Below, piece after piece: positions 8,294 to 16,991 of a DNA stretch of 39,209 bases (the first letter of the stretch is position 1; each line of letters starts with the position of its first letter). This stretch comes from Reyranella sp. (GTDB lineage Bacteria > Pseudomonadota > Alphaproteobacteria > Reyranellales > Reyranellaceae): the NCBI GenBank assembly GCA_029946105.1, contig JAQSDW010000107.1, forward strand, positions 1 through 39,209, written 5' to 3'. The notes under the pieces are model-generated. The model was given only the letters and a program-made list of their open reading frames with translations. It was not told the origin of the DNA and searched no databases. A program made the position numbers and the translations under genes.

Positions 8294-8590
8294 TCAGTCT
8301 TCTCCCCACCTCGTGCATTGGTTGGAAGGAGAGTGCATCTTCAAGCTTACCGCCTCCTTACTCAGCGCATTCTCGGCGACATGGCTGCTCCTCCGTTGTC
8401 GCCACTGCAGCGCCAAGGCATGCAATTTCTTTGAATGCGAGATGACTTTGCCAACGTCATTTTGCACCCACGCCAGTGCCGCGCGCCTTGCCTCTTCGGA
8501 GTCAAACAGGTCGCAAGGCCGTCGAATTGCAGTTGCGTCCTGAGCGGTGGGACCAATCCGGCGTTCCGTGGTCCAGATCGATGCGCTGCG
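8294..8590 (-). pseudogene. Open, protein-like frame without a start codon (possible gene remnant)
   Basis: Directly after the TGA of the membrane-protein gene (8591-8593) the same frame stays open for 98 codons to a TGA at 8294-8296. Part of it reads like a real helix-rich protein (DLFDSEEARRAALAWVQNDV). There is no ATG, GTG or TTG in its first 40 or so codons and no ribosome site. It may be the remains of a small gene or a readthrough extension of the upstream gene. It could also be chance, since open frames of this length are not rare here. Confidence 0.25.
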
Positions 8591-9265
8591 TCACACCCGG
8601 TAGCTCTCGATCGCGGAGATCAGCCGCGTGATGTCTTTGACCCGGGTCGGGAGCTCCGTCGCCATCGGGCCGAGGGCCGCATGGAACTCGTCGACGGTGG
8701 CGGGATTGGCGCGGGCCGTTCGATGGACGTCGTCCATGAAGATGGTGAAGTCGCTGGCCGCCCGCCGCAGCAGTTCGATGTCCCTGTTGAGGTCGTCGCT
8801 GAAAACGGCCGCCGGTATCGAGAGGGCGACGATCTGCTGGACCGACCGCGTGGCCCGTCCGGTGTAGCTGGTCAGGTGGGAAATCCAGGCGAGCTTGCCG
8901 TTCTCGTCCGCAAGCGGATGCAGGATGACATCCGCGTCGCTCTCGAGCGAGGTAGCAAGCGTCGTCAAGGCGTTTTGCAATACATTGACGGCCCTTCGAC
9001 GCTCTGTAATGCGGGCGCGTGCCTGCATGAGCGCGGCGCCGATGAGACCACCGATCGCACCAGCAGCGGGGCTCATCGTGACACGGTATGGATCGCCGAC
9101 GTCTGTCATCAGGAACAGAAGGGCGCCGAGTATCGCGGCCAGCGCCGCGGCCACGAAAATCGGGCCGATCGCGATCCGTCTGAACTCCTGAAGCACTCGA
9201 GCATCCCCCGCAGCTTGTCTTTTATAACAGTTCGCATTCGCAATTCGAAGGAGAAATTGCATCAC
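8591..9265 (-). CDS. Putative membrane protein with two N-terminal helices, unknown function
   Basis: The 224-residue product has two hydrophobic segments, at about residues 31-54 (IAIGPIFVAAALAAILGALL) and 66-82 (PAAGAIGGLIGAALMQA). A long charged, mainly helical soluble part follows, with no signature I recognise. It resembles a two-helix membrane anchor with a cytoplasmic helical domain. The listed start is GTG followed at once by ATG, without a clear ribosome site. A GTG at 9196 with GGGGG upstream is a good alternative and would still keep both helices; the sequence between the two starts is AT-rich and could be promoter. There is no operon partner with a known role, so function is open. 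Confidence 0.6.
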   Translation of the reverse strand: MMQFLLRIANANCYKRQAAGDARVLQEFRRIAIGPIFVAAALAAILGALLFLMTDVGDPYRVTMSPAAGAIGGLIGAALMQARARITERRRAVNVLQNALTTLATSLESDADVILHPLADENGKLAWISHLTSYTGRATRSVQQIVALSIPAAVFSDDLNRDIELLRRAASDFTIFMDDVHRTARANPATVDEFHAALGPMATELPTRVKDITRLISAIESYRV

Positions 9266-9343
9266 TTATGAAGTGCCGTATGGTTCCCGTCGCTACGGTG
9301 TCTTCATGCTCTTCCGGAACGCGAACTCTTCAGTGTGGGGTCG

Positions 9344-9667
9344 CTAGGAGGATGCGGAAAGCTCTTCCGCGATCTCGACGATTTCGCGCGTGCGCGTGAC
9401 CTCGGCTCCCCAGACGCGGTCGAACTCCGCGATCTGCGCGGCGAGCGCCGCCGAATCCAGAATGTTCTCGGCCTCTTCGACGCTCGGGAACTCATAGAGC
9501 GCGATGTGCACCAGGGGATTGGTTCGGCTCCAGCAGCGCCAGCCGCGTTGCGCCCTGAATTCCCTGACGGCGGCCGGAAGATGTTCGGTCCGGTACCAGC
9601 TGTCGAATTTCTGCCGGTCGGACAGGTTGTTCAGTCTGGCTCGAACGATGAGAACGGCTGTAGCCAC
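9344..9667 (-). CDS. EthD/DUF4286-like dimeric alpha-beta barrel protein
   Basis: The product has 107 residues from a GTG with a strong AGGAGGT at 9672-9678; the frame extends further upstream but without a ribosome site. The layout is that of small ferredoxin-like dimeric alpha-beta barrel proteins: a first strand ATAVLIVRARL, then KFDSWYRTEHLPAAVREF, where the WY..EHLP motif is typical of the EthD/DUF4286 group. A second strand HIALYEFPSVEEAE follows. Such proteins often assist degradation of small organics, or have no known activity. It stands alone, divergent from the ThDP enzyme gene by 266 bp. Confidence 0.72.
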   Translation of the reverse strand: MATAVLIVRARLNNLSDRQKFDSWYRTEHLPAAVREFRAQRGWRCWSRTNPLVHIALYEFPSVEEAENILDSAALAAQIAEFDRVWGAEVTRTREIVEIAEELSASS

Positions 9668-9671
9668 GGGG

Positions 9672-9678
9672 ACCTCCT
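9672..9678 (-). promoter_or_regulatory. Strong ribosome binding site deciding the GTG start at 9667
   Basis: AGGAGGT on the minus strand sits 4 nt before the GTG. It makes this start much more likely than the ATG at 9733 that opens the same frame. Confidence 0.7.
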
Positions 9679-9933
9679 GATGGGCCTTGTCCTCGGGAAC
9701 GCACGCGGAGACTGGTTGCTGCCGGCAAATCATAGGCGAGCCGCGGGCAAGCCGTCACTAATTCAATCGGTGCTCCGCCTCTCCGGCGCCCCTTCGGCCG
9801 TTCCTTCCGGCTGGCGGTTCGCGCAGCGATCTGGTTGAGGGATCCGATGAATCGTGCGGTTCGGGCCGCCGCCGGAACGTGACAAGATCGGCGCCAAGAA
9901 TCAGCCGAAGATAAAAGAGAGGAAACGCAAACC

Positions 9934-11553
9934 ATGCCTCGCATGACCGGCGGTGACGCCATCGTCGATTCCCTGCTGCGTCACGGTATCGACACGATCT
10001 TCGGACTGCCGGGCGTGCAGATGTACGGCCTGTTCGATGCCTTTGCCCGCAACGCCAACCGCTTGAAGGTGATCAACGCCCGGCACGAGCAGACCACTGC
10101 CTACATGGCGCTGGGCTACACGCAATCGACGGGCAAGCCGTCGGCCTTCACGGTGGTGCCGGGGCCCGGGGTGATGAACGCCATGGGCGCGTTGACCACG
10201 GCGTGGGGCGTCAACACGCCCCTCATGTGCATCACCGGCCAGGTGCCGAGCGCCATGATCGGCCGTGGGCGCGGCCAGCTCCACGAGATGCCCGACCAGC
10301 TCGCCACGTTGAAGACGCTGTTGAAATTCGCTGAGCGCATCGAACATCCGACCGAGGCGCCGCAGGTCATGGCGCGCGCGTATCAGGCGATGGTGTCGGG
10401 CCGCCCCGGTCCCGTGGCGGTCGAAATGCCGTGGGACATGTTCCCTGCGACGGCCGACGTCACACCGATCGAACCACTCGGCAAGCGCGCGAATCCTCTG
10501 CCCGATCCGGACAAGATCGCCGCACTGGCCAAGCTGGTCGATGGCGCCCGGGCGCCGATGATCTGGATCGGCGGTGGCGCCGTCGATGCCGGGCCCGAGA
10601 TTCTTGCGTTGGCCGAAAAGATCGGCGCGCCCGTCGTGTCGTTCCGCATGGGCAAGGGGGTAGTCGATTCGCGCCATCCGCTGTCGCTCAACACCGTCGG
10701 CGGCTTCGAGCTGTGGGACAAAACCGACCTGCTGATCGGCATCGGCACGCGGCTCGACGTGCCGATCGCGCGCTGGGCGCCGGCACCCGCGGGCCTCAAG
10801 ACGGCGCGCATCGACATCGATCCGATCGAGCATCGCCGGCTTTCCGTCGACGTGGCGATCGTGGCCGATGCGGCCGATGGCACGCGCGCGCTCACCGCGC
10901 TGGTGAAGAGCAAGGACGATCCCGCGCGGCGCACCGCCATCGCCGCGGCCAAGGCGGCAGCGCTTGCGGCGATCCAGAAGGCCGATCCCCAGTACTCGTT
11001 CATGAAGGTGCTGCGCGAGGTGCTGCCCGACGACGGCATCGTGGTCGATGAAGTCACGCAGCTCGGCTACATCATCTGGTACGGCTATCCCGTTCATCAG
11101 CCGCGCCGCCTGATCTCCTCGGGCTTCTCCGGCACGCTGGGCTACGGCTTCCCGACGGCGCTGGGCGTAAAAGTGGCCAATCCCGACCGGCCGGTGGTGT
11201 CGGTCACCGGCGATGGCGGCTTCCTGTTCGGCGGCTCCGATCTCGCCACCGCCAAGCAGTTCGGCATCAATTTGGTGACGGTGGTGGTGAACAACTCCTC
11301 CTACGGCAACGTGCAGCGCGACCAGCAGCGCCTCTACGAAGGCCGCCATTCCGGTGCCGTCCTGGCCAACCCGGACTTCCAGGCCTATGCCCGTGCCTTC
11401 GGCGTCGGCGCGTGGCGGGTCGAGACCGCCGACGGGCTGCGTGGCGCCCTCGGCGAGGCGCTCGCCAGCGACGCGCCGGCGCTGATCGAAGTCATGTCCG
11501 ACATCACCAAGGACTATCCGCCCTACAAGTTTCATCAGCCGAGGCTGCCTTAA
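9934..11553 (+). CDS. Thiamine diphosphate-dependent enzyme, acetolactate synthase-like
   Basis: This 539-residue cytoplasmic enzyme has the three-domain ThDP fold (PYR, central, PP). Catalytic Glu52 lies in NARHEQTTAYMALGY. The central domain includes APMIWIGGGAVDAG. The ThDP/Mg motif runs from GDGGF (426-430) to VVVNN (450-454), the expected 28-residue span. C-terminal YPPYKFHQP resembles relatives annotated as thiamine pyrophosphate-binding proteins. True acetolactate synthase would need a regulatory subunit for isoleucine/valine synthesis, which is not here. The pairing with a nitronate monooxygenase 2 nt downstream suggests a catabolic role, for instance a 2-oxo acid decarboxylase or lyase. 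A GAGG about 11 nt before the ATG is acceptable. Confidence 0.92.
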   Translation: MPRMTGGDAIVDSLLRHGIDTIFGLPGVQMYGLFDAFARNANRLKVINARHEQTTAYMALGYTQSTGKPSAFTVVPGPGVMNAMGALTTAWGVNTPLMCITGQVPSAMIGRGRGQLHEMPDQLATLKTLLKFAERIEHPTEAPQVMARAYQAMVSGRPGPVAVEMPWDMFPATADVTPIEPLGKRANPLPDPDKIAALAKLVDGARAPMIWIGGGAVDAGPEILALAEKIGAPVVSFRMGKGVVDSRHPLSLNTVGGFELWDKTDLLIGIGTRLDVPIARWAPAPAGLKTARIDIDPIEHRRLSVDVAIVADAADGTRALTALVKSKDDPARRTAIAAAKAAALAAIQKADPQYSFMKVLREVLPDDGIVVDEVTQLGYIIWYGYPVHQPRRLISSGFSGTLGYGFPTALGVKVANPDRPVVSVTGDGGFLFGGSDLATAKQFGINLVTVVVNNSSYGNVQRDQQRLYEGRHSGAVLANPDFQAYARAFGVGAWRVETADGLRGALGEALASDAPALIEVMSDITKDYPPYKFHQPRLP

Positions 11554-11555
11554 CC

Positions 11556-12524
11556 ATGGCGACGATCGAGACAGCGCTGACACGGCTGCTGGGTATCCAG
11601 CATCCGATCCTGCTGGCGCCGATGGGCTCGGCCGCCGGCGGAAAACTGGCCGCGGCGGTCACCCATGCAGGCGGTCTCGGCATGCTGGGGTCGGGTTATG
11701 CCGACGCGGGTGCGATCCGGCGGGAACTGGCGGAGGCGGGCAATGCCCGCGTCGGCATCGGCTTCATCCTGTGGGCGCTCGACAAGAACCCGGCGGCGCT
11801 CGATGTGGCGCTGGATGCCAAGCCGGCGGCGGTCATGCTGTCGTTTGGCGATCCGCAGCCCTATGCGGCGCGCATCAAGCAGGCGGGCAGTCGGATCATC
11901 TGCCAGGTGCAGACGCTGGAGCAGGCGAAGCAGGCGGCGGCAGCCGGCGCCGACGTCATCATCGCGCAAGGCCGCGACGCGGGTGGGCATTCGGGGACGA
12001 TGCGCGGCACGATCGGCCTCGTCCCGGCGGTCGTCGATGCCGTGGGCCCGATCCCTGTCGTGGCTGCCGGCGGCATTGCCGATGGGCGGGGGCTCGCCGC
12101 CGCTTTGTCGCTGGGGGCATCAGGCGTGTCGATGGGCACGCGCTTCACCGCCACGGTCGAGTCGCTGTGGGATCAGGCGATGAAGGAAAAGGCGGTGGCT
12201 TCAGGGGGCGACCAGACCGCGCAGACCCGGGTTTTCGACATCGTCCGCGGCGCCGCCTGGCCCGCCATCTATCCCGGGCGGGCGCTGCGCAACGACTTCT
12301 TCGACCAATGGCACGGCAAGGAAGACGCGCTGGACGGGCATCGGAAGCAGGCCGAAGCCGGCTATCTGGCGAGCCCGCCAAATGACTTCGGCCAACGCGT
12401 GGTCTGGGCCGGCGAGAGCGTGGATCTCGTGCGCGACATTCCCACCGCGCGCGAGGTGATCGAGCGGATCGTCGATGAGGCGGCCGCGGTCCTGCACGGC
12501 GGCGCGGCGCTGGTGCGCGGGTAG
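11556..12524 (+). CDS. Nitronate monooxygenase family protein (2-nitropropane dioxygenase-like)
   Basis: This FMN-dependent TIM-barrel enzyme of 322 residues oxidises alkyl nitronates, such as propionate-3-nitronate, to carbonyl compounds plus nitrite or nitrate. Visible family features are HPILLAPMGSAAGGKLAAAV (16-35), GRDAGGHSGT with the conserved His145, and the phosphate-binding pair AAGGIADGRG (about 170-179) and GASGVSMGTRF (187-197). The ATG begins 2 nt after the ThDP enzyme stop, so it is certainly in one operon with it. The frame is open far upstream, but that part is the shadow of the preceding gene. Related proteins also include enoyl reductases (FabK), but the His145 motif favours the monooxygenase class. 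Confidence 0.9.
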   Translation: MATIETALTRLLGIQHPILLAPMGSAAGGKLAAAVTHAGGLGMLGSGYADAGAIRRELAEAGNARVGIGFILWALDKNPAALDVALDAKPAAVMLSFGDPQPYAARIKQAGSRIICQVQTLEQAKQAAAAGADVIIAQGRDAGGHSGTMRGTIGLVPAVVDAVGPIPVVAAGGIADGRGLAAALSLGASGVSMGTRFTATVESLWDQAMKEKAVASGGDQTAQTRVFDIVRGAAWPAIYPGRALRNDFFDQWHGKEDALDGHRKQAEAGYLASPPNDFGQRVVWAGESVDLVRDIPTAREVIERIVDEAAAVLHGGAALVRG

Positions 12525-12621
12525 CCGACAAGGAGCGTTTCGCCCGCCACCCCACCCGTCAGTAGCTTGACGAGTTACGAGAACGTTGGGACAAAGCCCT
12601 CGCTGCTCAAAGCCAGGGTGC

Positions 12622-13632
12622 GTGGGAGCGGAATTGCACAGATTGTTCTGTAGGATCGCCGGTGTCGATCCAGTTGCCTTGGAGGACTGTCCCAATACGG
12701 ATCGCATTTGGGCATCCCAGCTTGGATTTTCGCTCGTCCTGATTTTTTTTCTCTTGTTTGGACTGACGTTCTACTCGGTCGGCTATTTTCTGCCCGAACT
12801 CTACGCCCGCGTGCTCGTCGCTTTCGTCGTCGCCGCTGTTTTGACGATGTTCGATCGGGCGCTGTTCCAATTCGACTGGTTTACGGTCGCGTTGCTGCAG
12901 GACGCCCGTGAACTCAATCGACGCGCGACGTTCCTGCAGGGCTTTTTGACGTTTGCGCGGCCTCTCTGGCGTCTGTCCCTGCGCCTGCTGATCTCCCTTG
13001 CCATCGCTTACACGCTGTCGGTGTTTGCGGAAATCGCCGTCTTTGACAGTGTCATCCGTGAACGGATGGCGGTTGAGAACTATCAGGATAATGGGCCTTA
13101 CCGCGACAGGCTGGCGAAGTTTGAAAAAGGGCTCGATGAGCAGCGCGCCGCCCTGGGCAAGAAACTTGCCCAGCTCGAGGGTGACATCGATTCAGCGCAA
13201 AAAGGGTTCGTGTCGCCCGCCCAGCAGGATGAATACGACTTGCTGCGCATGAGCGCGGCGGAGACCCGTGCGCGCGTTGCGGCCCTCGAGGTGACGCTGG
13301 GAGGCAATGAAGAGCGCATCCGGGGGATGAACGAAGACATTTATGCCGAGCGCCTTGGTCTGAAGGACAAACCTCATCGCTCGGGCAGGCCGGGGTGCGA
13401 ACCCGGCAGCGTTTGCTATGACCTGGTGCTGACCGTGAAGGAGATCCGCGAGACCAATGCGGGTTTGCGCAAGGACGTCGAGGCGCTCCAGGGCAGGGCG
13501 CAGGTATTGGACGACAAGGCGAGCGAATTTCTCAAGCAGCGCAATGCTTCCGGCGACGAGCTGATCGCATCGAAGCGCAAGGAAATCGGTGCGCTTCAGG
13601 CCGAGGTCGGTGCCAGGGGCGGCCTGGCATAG
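12622..13632 (+). CDS. DUF4407-like membrane protein, apparently short at the C-terminus
   Basis: The start VGAELHRLFCRIAGVDPVAL followed by three hydrophobic helices (residues about 35-58, 59-78 and 110-136) matches DUF4407 proteins. A long charged coiled-coil region follows (KFEKGLDEQRAALGKKLAQLEGDI and later heptads to the end). Family members, as I know them, usually return to the membrane with a last helix carrying an E..PVL.K-type motif. Here the chain stops at the coiled coil (336 residues) and no remnant of that helix is seen in the next 60 bp. The GTG at 12622 is chosen because the upstream codons to a TTG at 12586 look unprotein-like. Function of the family is unknown. Confidence 0.75.
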   Translation: MGAELHRLFCRIAGVDPVALEDCPNTDRIWASQLGFSLVLIFFLLFGLTFYSVGYFLPELYARVLVAFVVAAVLTMFDRALFQFDWFTVALLQDARELNRRATFLQGFLTFARPLWRLSLRLLISLAIAYTLSVFAEIAVFDSVIRERMAVENYQDNGPYRDRLAKFEKGLDEQRAALGKKLAQLEGDIDSAQKGFVSPAQQDEYDLLRMSAAETRARVAALEVTLGGNEERIRGMNEDIYAERLGLKDKPHRSGRPGCEPGSVCYDLVLTVKEIRETNAGLRKDVEALQGRAQVLDDKASEFLKQRNASGDELIASKRKEIGALQAEVGARGGLA

Positions 13633-13682
13633 GCGGACCTGGCTGGCTCTGAGCTATCCTAACGAGCATCGTGATCAGAAGC

Positions 13683-13687
13683 GGGAG
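13683..13687 (+). promoter_or_regulatory. Ribosome binding site deciding the SDR start at 13695
   Basis: GGGAG is 7 nt before the ATG at 13695. This favours it over the in-frame ATC or ATG-like codons from 13671. Confidence 0.6.
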
Positions 13688-13694
13688 CACCAAG

Positions 13695-14555
13695 ATGGCC
13701 GAGAATCCCGAGAACAAAGGCAAGGGCAAGAAGGTTGCCGTGGTCGTGGGCGCCACGTCGAAATGGCAGGCCGATGGCCGCAACACCAGGCTGGCGCATG
13801 GCAAGGCGGTGGACGACAGCGACCTGCCGGTCGGCGTCCGCTGGGGCATCGGCGGCGCCATTGCCCAGAAGTTCGCGGCCGAGGGGTTCTTCGTCGTGCT
13901 CACGACCCGCAACAAGGCCAATGCGTCGGGTCTGGCGGCGGCGATCCGCGTGCAGGGCGGCGATTGCATGATCGTCGAGCTCGATCTCTCGCGGCAGGAG
14001 TCCGTCGCCGCAGCCTTCGCCACGATCCGCGGCGACGCCGGCGATCCGCATGTCCTGGTCTACAACGCGGGTTACCTCGAAGGCCGCGATCTGCCGCCCG
14101 AAAAGGAACTGCTCGAACATATCCCGGTCGAGATGTTCGACACCGCCCAGCATATCGCCAGCCGCGGCCCGTTCCTCGTCGCCAAGGAAGTGCTGCCGGC
14201 CATGCGCAAGCGCGGCGAGGGATCGTTCTTCTTTTCCAACAACTCCAGCTCGCTGCGCGGGCGCAAGCGGATGACGGGCCAGTCGCTCTACTATCCCCGG
14301 GTCATGATGCGCACGCTGGCGCAGGTGCTGACCGAGGAATATTCCGAGCATGGCGTGCATGTCGCCAACGTGGTGATCGACGGCCTGATCGGCTCGCCGG
14401 GCACGCATGCCCTGCCGAGAGCCAAACAGAACCCCGAGCTGGTGATGAACCCGGTGAAGATCGCCGAGGCGTTCTACTACCTGCACACCCAGGACCGCTC
14501 GGTGTGGACGCACGAGCTGCAGCTCACGCCGTTTTCGACCAAGCCAAGTTACTGA
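13695..14555 (+). CDS. Short-chain dehydrogenase/reductase-like protein with an insertion in the nucleotide-binding loop
   Basis: The 286-residue product has the SDR order of parts: first strand VAVVVGAT, nucleotide loop glycines GIGGAIA (51-57), acidic VELDLS (95-100), NAG (124-126), a Ser-rich strand SNNSSS (181-186), and C-terminal substrate part. It deviates in two ways. The TGxxxGIG loop is split: G19 and G51 are separated by about 28 extra, mostly polar residues. At the active site, where YxxxK is expected, the sequence is QSLYYPRVMMRTL; aligned on MMRTL, the Lys falls on Arg202 and the Tyr on Leu198, or Tyr199 with a shift. It may use NAD(P)H in an unusual way or be non-catalytic. It is followed 26 bp later by a DUF1194 gene. 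Confidence 0.8.
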   Translation: MAENPENKGKGKKVAVVVGATSKWQADGRNTRLAHGKAVDDSDLPVGVRWGIGGAIAQKFAAEGFFVVLTTRNKANASGLAAAIRVQGGDCMIVELDLSRQESVAAAFATIRGDAGDPHVLVYNAGYLEGRDLPPEKELLEHIPVEMFDTAQHIASRGPFLVAKEVLPAMRKRGEGSFFFSNNSSSLRGRKRMTGQSLYYPRVMMRTLAQVLTEEYSEHGVHVANVVIDGLIGSPGTHALPRAKQNPELVMNPVKIAEAFYYLHTQDRSVWTHELQLTPFSTKPSY

Positions 14556-14581
14556 GGGCCGATGCAATAGGGAGGCGTGCG

Positions 14582-15316
14582 ATGAGAATCGTCGCAGCAC
14601 TGCTCAGCTTGGCATTGACGTTCGTCCCCCTCTCGGTGCGGGCGGCAGAGTCCGTCGATATGCTGCTGGTGCTCGCGGCTGACGTCTCGCGCAGCGTGAC
14701 CGAGCCCAAGTTCAAGCTTCAGCGCGAAGGGGCCGCCGCCGCCATCACGCATCCGGACGTGGTGAGGGCCATCACGTCGGGCCCAAACCGGCGCATCGCC
14801 GTGTGCTTCGTCGAATGGGCGTCGGCCGGCATGCAGAACGTCGTCATCGACTGGACCATCATCGGAGACGGGGGGGCTGCGCGCACCTTCGGTGACAGGC
14901 TGATCGAGACGCCGCGGTCGTTTGCCGGCAGCACCTCGATCAGCGCTGCCATCGACTTCGCGGTGGGACAGCTCGAGCGCGCGCCGTTCGCCTCGGAGCG
15001 GCGCGTCATCGATGTTTCCGGCGACGGCAACAACATCAACGGCCGCCCGGTCACCGACGCCCGTGACGAGGCTGTGGCTAAGAACATCATCATCAATGCG
15101 CTGGTGATCTTGACGCCACTGGCCGAAGCGTTTCGCCCCGAACACACCAATCCGCCCGGCGGTCTGGAGAAGTACTTCCAGGACAACGTCATCGGCGGTC
15201 CCGGGTCGTTCACCATCGTCGCCGAAGGACATGAGTCGTTCGGCCGGGCCCTGACGAAGAAGCTGATCCAGGAGATCGCCGGGCTGCCGCGACACCGGTT
15301 CGCTGCCGCGGAGTAA
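14582..15316 (+). CDS. DUF1194 domain protein, secreted VWA-like fold
   Basis: This exported protein of 244 residues has a clear Sec signal (MRIVAALLSLALTFVPLSVRA). The mature part opens with VDMLLVLAADVSRSV, where D34-x-S36-x-S38 is the metal-ion-dependent adhesion site motif of von Willebrand A folds. VIDVSGDGNNINGRPV carries the later conserved aspartate strand. DUF1194 proteins are common in alphaproteobacteria and lack a defined role; protein-protein or protein-metal binding in the periplasm is an inference. The ATG has AGGGAGG at 14569-14575. A good terminator hairpin follows, so transcription started upstream probably ends here. Confidence 0.87.
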   Translation: MRIVAALLSLALTFVPLSVRAAESVDMLLVLAADVSRSVTEPKFKLQREGAAAAITHPDVVRAITSGPNRRIAVCFVEWASAGMQNVVIDWTIIGDGGAARTFGDRLIETPRSFAGSTSISAAIDFAVGQLERAPFASERRVIDVSGDGNNINGRPVTDARDEAVAKNIIINALVILTPLAEAFRPEHTNPPGGLEKYFQDNVIGGPGSFTIVAEGHESFGRALTKKLIQEIAGLPRHRFAAAE

Positions 15317-15342
15317 GCTTCCGCCAACGATTTCTGCAGCGC

Positions 15343-15370
15343 AGCACGCATAGCTCCTCCGCGTGCTTTT
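15343..15370 (+). terminator. Rho-independent terminator after the DUF1194 gene
   Basis: AGCACGC (15343-15349) pairs with GCGTGCT (15361-15367) around an 11-nt loop. The run TTTT (15367-15370) and a pyrimidine-rich tail follow. It separates the DUF1194 gene from the exporter gene. Confidence 0.62.
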
Positions 15371-15436
15371 CCCTGTCAATCGAAGTAGTCCTGCCGAATG
15401 ATCGCGGCTCAACGACAATAAGAATGACACCCTGGG

Positions 15437-16960
15437 ATGAACGCCATCGCTGATAAGGGCGGAATCTTCACGATCAGTGGACGGCAGTGGCTCATCCTGC
15501 TGATGGTCCAACTCGCCAACATGCTGTTCGGCATGACCATCACGCTGGCCAACCTGGTGCTGCCGCAGATGCGCGGCAACCTGTCGGCGACGCAGGAGGA
15601 GATTTCCTGGGTCATCACGCTCAACCTGGTCGCGACCGCCGTCGCCACGCCGATGACGGGCTGGCTGTCGAGCCGGCTGGGCTGGCGCAACCTGATGTTC
15701 TTCACGGTGCTGGGCTTCACCGCCACCTCGCTGCTGTGCGGCATTGCCAACAGCCTGGAGAGCCTGATTCTGGCCCGCGTCGCACAAGGGGCGTTTGGCG
15801 CGCCCATCATGCCGCTCGGCCAGGCGATCCTGCTGGCGACCTTCCCGAAGCATCTCCAGCCTATCGCGCTGGTGATGTGGGGTGTCGGCGCGGTGTTCGG
15901 CCCGGTGCTCGGGCCCATTCTGGGCAGCATGGTGACGGAAGCCTACGACTGGCGCGCCGCCTTCTTCATGATCGTCCCGCCCGGAATTTGCGCGCTGGTC
16001 TGCATCTGGTTCGCGCTGCGCGACCACACGGCGCGGATGCCCGTGAAGTTCGACTGGATCGGCTTCATCGCCCTCTCCGTCGCGATGGCGTCGGCACAGT
16101 TGATCCTCGACCGCGGCCACCGGCTCGACTGGTTCGAATCGACGGAGATGATCTTGTTCGCCTTCACCGGCGCGCTGGCGCTCTGGATCTTCGTCGTGCA
16201 TTGCCTGACCGTGGCGGAACCGTTCGTCGATCCGCGCCTGCTGCTCGACCGCAATTTCTCCATCGGCGTCCTGCTCGCCTTCGTCATGGGTATGCTGAAT
16301 TTCGTCAGCATCGTGCTGTTCCCGACCCTGTTCCACGACCTGCGCGGCTATCCCGACAACGCCATCGCCACGCTGATCGCCGCACGCGGCGTGGGCAACT
16401 GGACGGCTTTCCTGTTTATTGCCCAACTGACGCGCATCGCGCCGCGGTTCGCCATCGTCTGCGGCATGGCGCTCCAGGCAGGGGCGGGGTTCTGGATGGC
16501 CCAGTTCGACATCAACCTCACCGACCAGGACGTATTCTGGGCCAACTTCCTGCTGGGCCTCGGTCAGTCGATCGCCTTCACGCCGATGACGGTGATGGCC
16601 TTCTCGACCCTGCCGCCGCGCCAGGTCACCGAGGGCTCGGCCATCTTCACCCTGATGCGCAACTTCGGCTCCAGCCTGTTCATCTCCATCGCCGTGCTGA
16701 CGGTCAGCCGCTCGACCGCGTCCAACTATTCGCGGATGACGGAATTCATCACGCCCTACAACAAGACGCTGACGATGCCCGGAGCCCTGCCGCCGCAGTG
16801 GAGCCTGGAAGGTCCGGCGAGTCTGCAGACCCTGTCGAACGAGATCCTGCGGCAGTCGGCCATGATCGGTTACCTGAATGCCTTCTACCTGATGGCTTTC
16901 GTGGCCTTGGCGGCGATGCCGCTGGCCGCCTTCATGAGCCGGGTGCGGCGAGATCCGTGA
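15437..16960 (+). CDS. MFS transporter, DHA2 family (EmrB/QacA-like drug:H+ antiporter)
   Basis: This 507-residue inner-membrane protein has about fourteen hydrophobic segments, the DHA2 size. Motif C-like GPVLGPILGSMVTEAYDWRAAFF sits after helix 5, as usual for antiporters. The helix-1 start QWLILLMVQLANMLFGMTITLANLVLPQM, with Asn-Leu-Val-Leu, is typical of EmrB relatives. No EmrA-type membrane fusion partner lies next to it, so it may export through the inner membrane only or pair with a distant adaptor. The ATG has only a weak CTGGG upstream. The amidohydrolase gene begins 31 bp downstream, so the two might be co-transcribed. Confidence 0.9.
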   Translation: MNAIADKGGIFTISGRQWLILLMVQLANMLFGMTITLANLVLPQMRGNLSATQEEISWVITLNLVATAVATPMTGWLSSRLGWRNLMFFTVLGFTATSLLCGIANSLESLILARVAQGAFGAPIMPLGQAILLATFPKHLQPIALVMWGVGAVFGPVLGPILGSMVTEAYDWRAAFFMIVPPGICALVCIWFALRDHTARMPVKFDWIGFIALSVAMASAQLILDRGHRLDWFESTEMILFAFTGALALWIFVVHCLTVAEPFVDPRLLLDRNFSIGVLLAFVMGMLNFVSIVLFPTLFHDLRGYPDNAIATLIAARGVGNWTAFLFIAQLTRIAPRFAIVCGMALQAGAGFWMAQFDINLTDQDVFWANFLLGLGQSIAFTPMTVMAFSTLPPRQVTEGSAIFTLMRNFGSSLFISIAVLTVSRSTASNYSRMTEFITPYNKTLTMPGALPPQWSLEGPASLQTLSNEILRQSAMIGYLNAFYLMAFVALAAMPLAAFMSRVRRDP

Positions 16961-16991
16961 TAGCTTCCGTGAAAATGCGAGGGAGAAGACA

